Below are positions 6,132 through 6,312 of a stretch of 6,312 nucleotides of DNA, piece by piece. Below the pieces are notes generated by a model. The model did not search any database, was not told the origin of the DNA, and saw nothing but the letters and a program-made list of their open reading frames with translations. The stretch's first letter is position 1. Every line of letters begins with the position of its first letter. The DNA comes from SBBG01 sp033717875 (lineage in GTDB: Bacteria > Pseudomonadota > Gammaproteobacteria > Ga0077554 > Ga007554). The position numbers were made by a program, and so were the translations under genes. The stretch lies in the NCBI GenBank assembly GCA_033717875.1, contig JADDKJ010000069.1, positions 1 through 6,312 of the forward strand. The letters are read 5' to 3'.

Positions 6132-6161
6132 TATATGCTTTTATGCGCATAAAAGCATATA
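6132..6161. promoter_or_regulatory. Perfect 30-bp palindrome, probable operator of the ABC/TlpA operon
   Basis: Each arm is 15 bases (TATATGCTTTTATGC and its exact complement) meeting at GCGC; symmetry fails one base outside on each side. It lies 25 bases upstream of the 161-aa gene. It contains mirror-image weak promoters: ATGCTT, 17 bases, then TATATA on the minus strand (6158-6153 and 6135-6130), and ATGCTT, 17 bases, then TATAAT on the plus strand (6135-6140 and 6158-6163). A second possible minus-strand promoter is TTGCCC (6170-6165) with GCATAA (6146-6141) at 18-base spacing. A dimeric repressor or metal sensor bound here would cover these promoters. The palindrome does not resemble the cop box, so CopR is not the likely ligand. 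Which regulator family binds it cannot be told. Confidence 0.75.
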
Positions 6162-6177
6162 ATGGGGCAAAAAAAAT

Positions 6178-6200
6178 GCCTCTTTTGAAATTTGAGTGGG
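6178..6200 (+). repeat. Left terminal inverted repeat (IRL) of right IS
   Basis: A 23-bp repeat starting GCCTCTTTTGAAATT and ending GAGTGGG. It is the partner of the repeat at 181-203, with 21 of 23 bases matching in inverted orientation. Confidence 0.85.
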
Positions 6201-6241
6201 TAGTCATATAGTAGCGCCCCTGATCAGCCAGTGACCTGACC

Positions 6242-6312
6242 ATGATGAGTGAAAAGCTTTTTGAGACAGCCTTGGGCATTACCGAGCCGTGGTACGTAGC
6301 GGATGTTGATCT
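6242..6312 (+). CDS. ISL3-family transposase, N-terminal fragment (cut by window edge)
   Basis: Only the first 23 residues are visible: MMSEKLFETALGITEPWYVADVD. The pattern of a short acidic start, L-G-I/L-x-x-P-W and a V-x-D-V segment is the recognised opening of ISL3 transposases, just ahead of the zinc-ribbon that follows in full-length members. The start could be either ATG at 6242 or 6245; no strong ribosome binding site is seen before them, which is common for transposases. The + strand TATAAT at 6158-6163 points toward this gene from outside the IS and could raise its transcription. Confidence 0.85.
   Translation, partial: MMSEKLFETALGITEPWYVADVD

Larger units (their letters stand above)
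1..6312. mobile_element. Possible composite transposon: copper and ABC/thiol-redox cargo between two direct ISL3 copies
   Basis: Two ISL3-type elements in the same orientation bracket the cargo at 204-6177. The inner 8-bp flanks differ (AATTTGGC after the left IS, AAAAAAAT before the right IS). They are therefore not one insertion seen from both sides with a simple target duplication. Such a layout can move as a unit or be lost or amplified by recombination between the copies. Whether it has ever moved as a unit cannot be seen; that would need the outer flanks. Confidence 0.4.
6178..6312 (+). mobile_element. Left end of a second ISL3-family insertion sequence (cut by window edge)
   Basis: The left terminal repeat is at 6178-6200, a leader at 6201-6241, and then the transposase start, which runs out of the window. 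The element faces the same way as the copy at 1-203. It inserted 16 bases from the operator palindrome, beside a run of eight A (6169-6176), in keeping with the AT-rich target choice known for several ISL3 elements. Whether both copies are identical cannot be judged, because they are seen at opposite ends. Confidence 0.83.

Noticed and set aside
6166..6180. GGCA-A7-TGCC as a structured element at the IS border
   Set aside because: The four-base arms straddle the IS end and an A run, and probably result from the junction by chance.

Overview
The window looks like accessory, metal-resistance DNA from a proteobacterium. The copper multicopper-oxidase start, the CusRS/CopRS-type two-component pair and the codon use would fit a beta- or gammaproteobacterium, but nothing here fixes the species. 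It begins inside one insertion sequence and ends inside another. At the left (1-203) is the 3' end of an ISL3-type transposase gene with its right terminal repeat. At the right (6178-6312) are the left terminal repeat and the first codons of the same kind of transposase. The two terminal repeats match at 21 of 23 positions and both elements point the same way, so about 6 kb of cargo is bracketed as in a composite transposon.

The left half of the cargo is a copper-response module. A minus-strand copA (periplasmic multicopper oxidase, Tat signal) is cut by the left IS after about 79 codons, before any copper ligand. Divergent from it are copR (OmpR-family response regulator) and copS (CusS-like sensor kinase). 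The intergenic region holds a strong cop-box palindrome nested inside a second, outer inverted repeat with the same centre.

The right half is a compact minus-strand operon that converges on copS. In transcription order it contains: a 161-aa single-pass membrane protein with a CX4C pair; a MacB/LolC-type FtsX permease; its LolD/MacB-like ATPase; a TlpA-like thioredoxin with a CGIC active site; and a stand-alone DsbD-alpha-like domain protein interrupted by an in-frame amber codon. The genes overlap or nearly touch. Upstream is a perfect 30-bp palindrome, very probably an operator, which lies only 16 bp from the right IS. The regulator that binds it is not in the window and may have been separated from it by the IS.

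Together the genes suggest a copper sensing island joined to an ABC-transporter/thiol-redox cassette at the cell envelope. The transporter's substrate cannot be read from the sequence. Two genes are damaged: copA by the IS and the DsbD-like gene by the amber codon. The five genes in between (copR, copS, permease, ATPase and tlpA) and the 161-aa gene look intact.
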